Assembly (NCBI GenBank): GCA_965247635.1
Contig: CBDFHJ010000008.1
Span: 434,001-498,000, forward strand
Reading direction: 5' to 3'
Source: CBDFHJ01 sp965247635
Lineage (GTDB): Bacteria > Chloroflexota > Dehalococcoidia > Lucifugimonadales > Australimonadaceae
Length of the DNA: 64,000 nucleotides
The position numbers and the translations under genes were made by a program. Below, piece by piece: positions 62,516 through 64,000 of the stretch; position 1 is the stretch's first letter, and each line of letters starts with the position of its first letter. The notes beneath the pieces are model-generated. The model ran no database searches. It was not told the DNA's origin and saw nothing but the letters and a program-made list of their open reading frames with translations.

Positions 62516-63049
62516 ATGACGCAGATCGCCCCTGCGGATGTTCCTCTCGTCTGGAGGACGACAATACTCAAAGTAGGCACGAAAGCGCCCGATTTCACCG
62601 GCCCCACCGACACCGGCGACTTCTTTCATCTAGCCGAGCAGGTGGGCCGGAGGCACGTGGTCCTCTACTTCTACGTGCGCGATTTCAGCCGGGGCTGAAG
62701 CCTGGAAGCCCGCGGCTTCCGTGATAGCTATGAAGCCGTCGCTAACCTGGGCGCGACCATAGTGGGCGTCAGCACCGACACCGTGGCGCGCCACCGCCGG
62801 TTCCGTGAGCTAAACGGCCTTCCCTTCTCGCTGGTGGCCGACCCTGACCGCCGCATAACCAAGCTCTTCGACGTCCGTCGCCGCTTTGGCCTTGGCACCT
62901 CCCGGATCACCTACGTGATCGACAAGGCAGGTGTTATTCGAGGGGTGTTCCACAACGAGCTCTCCATGTCCAGCCACGTGAGCACGGTCCTGGCGGCCCT
63001 CCAAGGACTCCAGGGGCCCTCCATCGAGGCAGCCCCGGAAGTGTTGTGA
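62516..63049 (+). CDS. Peroxiredoxin (Bcp/PrxQ type), probable selenoprotein with UGA at the peroxidatic position
   Basis: The frame reads VGTKAPDFTGPTDTGDFFHL, VVLYFYVRDFSRG, then TGA (62696-62698, codon 61), then SLEARGFRDSYEAV, GATIVGVSTDTVARHRRF, LPFSLVADPDRRITKLFDV and a normal end at 63049. In PrxQ proteins this place reads DFTPGC-T-x-E-A-x-x-FRD, so the UGA falls exactly on the peroxidatic cysteine, and both sides stay in one frame. The most likely reading is selenocysteine. The resolving cysteine five residues later is Arg here, so it would be a 1-Sec enzyme. ATG 62516 is the upstream start; the conserved opening begins at ILKVG, where ATA follows GGAGG, so the start is uncertain. Confidence 0.8.
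62697..62720 (+). promoter_or_regulatory. Candidate SECIS hairpin after the UGA
   Basis: GGAAGCC (62704-62710) pairs perfectly with GGCTTCC (62714-62720) around CGC, beginning six bases after the UGA. An alternative pairs GAAGCC (62697-62702) with GGCTTC (62714-62719), leaving an 11-base loop that starts TGG. Bacterial SECIS elements are hairpins in this position with a G near the start of the apical loop; neither form can be confirmed by eye. Confidence 0.4.
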
Positions 63050-63074
63050 CGCGCAGTGGTATCATGGCGCGGTC

Positions 63075-63563
63075 ATGCACACCTACGGCGTCCTCACCAG
63101 CAGCGACATGGGCGCCCGCGGCGAGCGGGAAGACACCAGCGGCCTGCTGGTCCAAAAGGCGTTGGCACCTCCGGAGTACGAGCTGCGTCAATACGCCGTA
63201 CTCCCCGACGAGCAGAAGCTGATTGAGGAGCACCTGACGCGGTGGGCGGACCATGACCAGCTGGAGCTGGTCATAACCACCGGGGCCACGGGCCTGACCC
63301 CCCGGGACGTGATGCCGGAGGCGACCCTGGCCGTGGTGGGCCGGCTGGCGCCGGGTATCGCCGAGGCGCTACGAGCCTACGGCCTCACCAAGACCCCCAT
63401 GTCCATGCTCAGCCGCGGCGTGGCCGGCGTTCGTGGAGCGACCCTCATCGTGAACCTGCCGGGCAGTCCCAAGGGCGTCCAAGAAGGGCTTGAGGTGCTG
63501 TTGCCCATCCTGCCCCACGCCCTGGAGCAGCTCCGCGGCCCCGGTTCCGGCCACCCCGGCTAG
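63075..63563 (+). CDS. Molybdopterin adenylyltransferase family protein (MogA/MoaB)
   Basis: The 162-residue protein carries [57 protein letters not shown] and [26 protein letters not shown], the core of molybdenum cofactor adenylation. The GTTGxTxRDxTPE motif reads [15 protein letters not shown]. No other molybdenum gene is in view. The start lies 25 bases after the peroxiredoxin stop. Confidence 0.93.
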   Translation: MHTYGVLTSSDMGARGEREDTSGLLVQKALAPPEYELRQYAVLPDEQKLIEEHLTRWADHDQLELVITTGATGLTPRDVMPEATLAVVGRLAPGIAEALRAYGLTKTPMSMLSRGVAGVRGATLIVNLPGSPKGVQEGLEVLLPILPHALEQLRGPGSGHPG

Positions 63564-63573
63564 CGGTCCACGT

Positions 63574-64000
63574 ATGGACATTCACGTCATCACCATTTTC
63601 CCGGAGATGTTTCCGGCGGCGCTGAGCGCAGGCATTGTCGGACGTGCTCAGGACGCCGGCCTGGTGCGGGTGCAGATACACGACCTGCGCAGCCACACCC
63701 ACGACCGTCACCGCACCGTGGACGACGCCCCCTACGGCGGCGGACCGGGTATGGTCATGCAGCCGGGCCCCCTCTTCGAAGCCGTGGAGTCGCTGCGCCT
63801 GCCACCCGGCTCGCCGGTGGTGCTGCTGTCGCCCCAGGGTAAGCGGCTCACGCAGGCCGGTGCCCAACGGCTGGCGATGGCAACTGCGCTGGTGCTTCTG
63901 TGCGGCCGCTACGAAGGGGTGGACGAGCGCGTGGGCGAGCACCTGGCCACCGAGGAGCTCAGCATCGGCGATTACGTACTCTCAGGGGGCGAGCTGCCGG
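63574..64000 (+). CDS. trmD: tRNA (guanine-N1)-methyltransferase, N-terminal part
   Basis: TrmD methylates G37 of tRNAs. The gene starts [20 protein letters not shown] ten bases after the mogA-like stop and continues with the knot motifs [51 protein letters not shown] and [13 protein letters not shown]. It runs off the window edge after 142 codons. No rpsP-rimM precedes it, unlike in many bacteria. Confidence 0.97.
   Translation, partial: MDIHVITIFPEMFPAALSAGIVGRAQDAGLVRVQIHDLRSHTHDRHRTVDDAPYGGGPGMVMQPGPLFEAVESLRLPPGSPVVLLSPQGKRLTQAGAQRLAMATALVLLCGRYEGVDERVGEHLATEELSIGDYVLSGGELP

Overview
The window is a GC-rich bacterial chromosome segment. My best guess is Chloroflexota (Dehalococcoidia/SAR202-like). 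This is an inference from the mix of a B12-dependent ribonucleotide reductase tail, a luciferase-like flavin oxidoreductase, DUF3105, TIGR03086 and DsrE/Rieske genes, and from palindromic intergenic repeats of a kind I associate with such genomes. No ribosomal RNA is present to settle it.

Layout. 0-3 kb: the 3' end of nrdJ, a PIN-like gene and a frameshifted solute-binding lipoprotein gene, separated by two oppositely oriented terminators. 3-8.5 kb: pdxA, proC-yggT, DUF167, a PadR/HAAS regulatory pair and degV. 8.5-19.8 kb: a purine-rich stretch (guaA, purD, purE, purB-purC, purS) mixed with a cyclase, a frameshifted DUF427 gene, an LLM oxidoreductase, DUF3105 and a duplicated membrane protein. 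20-26.3 kb: a minus-strand histidine cluster (hisS/hisZ-like, hisG, hisD, hisC, a lipoprotein, hisB). 26.8-29.3 kb: birA, DUF4392, tRNA-Gly and a GIY-YIG protein.

29.4-34.1 kb and 47.3-55.7 kb are mobile-element territory. They hold five copies of one 1368-bp IS256-family element (one fragmented, one interrupted), a nested two-ORF IS3-like element and a separate IS3 element with a nonsense-mutated transposase. The elements border or break a prepilin operon, a response regulator, a small secreted protein gene and further gene remnants.

34-47 kb: tlpA-like, mutY (frameshifted), a HAM1-like gene, mutL, a TylF-like methyltransferase, a CopD-like gene, a Trm112-like gene, an ABC-2 exporter, and a compact operon of three DsrE-family proteins with a Rieske oxygenase and a hydrolase, then an RRM protein. 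56.4-64 kb: a PLDc_N protein, gene remnants, tRNA-Pro with a duplicated 3' end, a radical SAM repair-type protein, cinA, an eIF2B-like protein, small enzymes, a peroxiredoxin with an in-frame UGA at the peroxidatic cysteine position, mogA/moaB and the start of trmD.

The three most interesting signals are: (1) a probable selenocysteine peroxiredoxin at 62516-63049; (2) a repeated element of about 120-130 bp that ends in a hairpin with compensatory changes and lies 83-98 nt upstream of purE, the hisS-like gene and the Trm112-like gene, always in the gene's orientation; (3) the DsrE-trio/Rieske operon at 43.3-46.7 kb. Four genes carry small frameshifts, so either the assembly has indel errors or the region is decaying.
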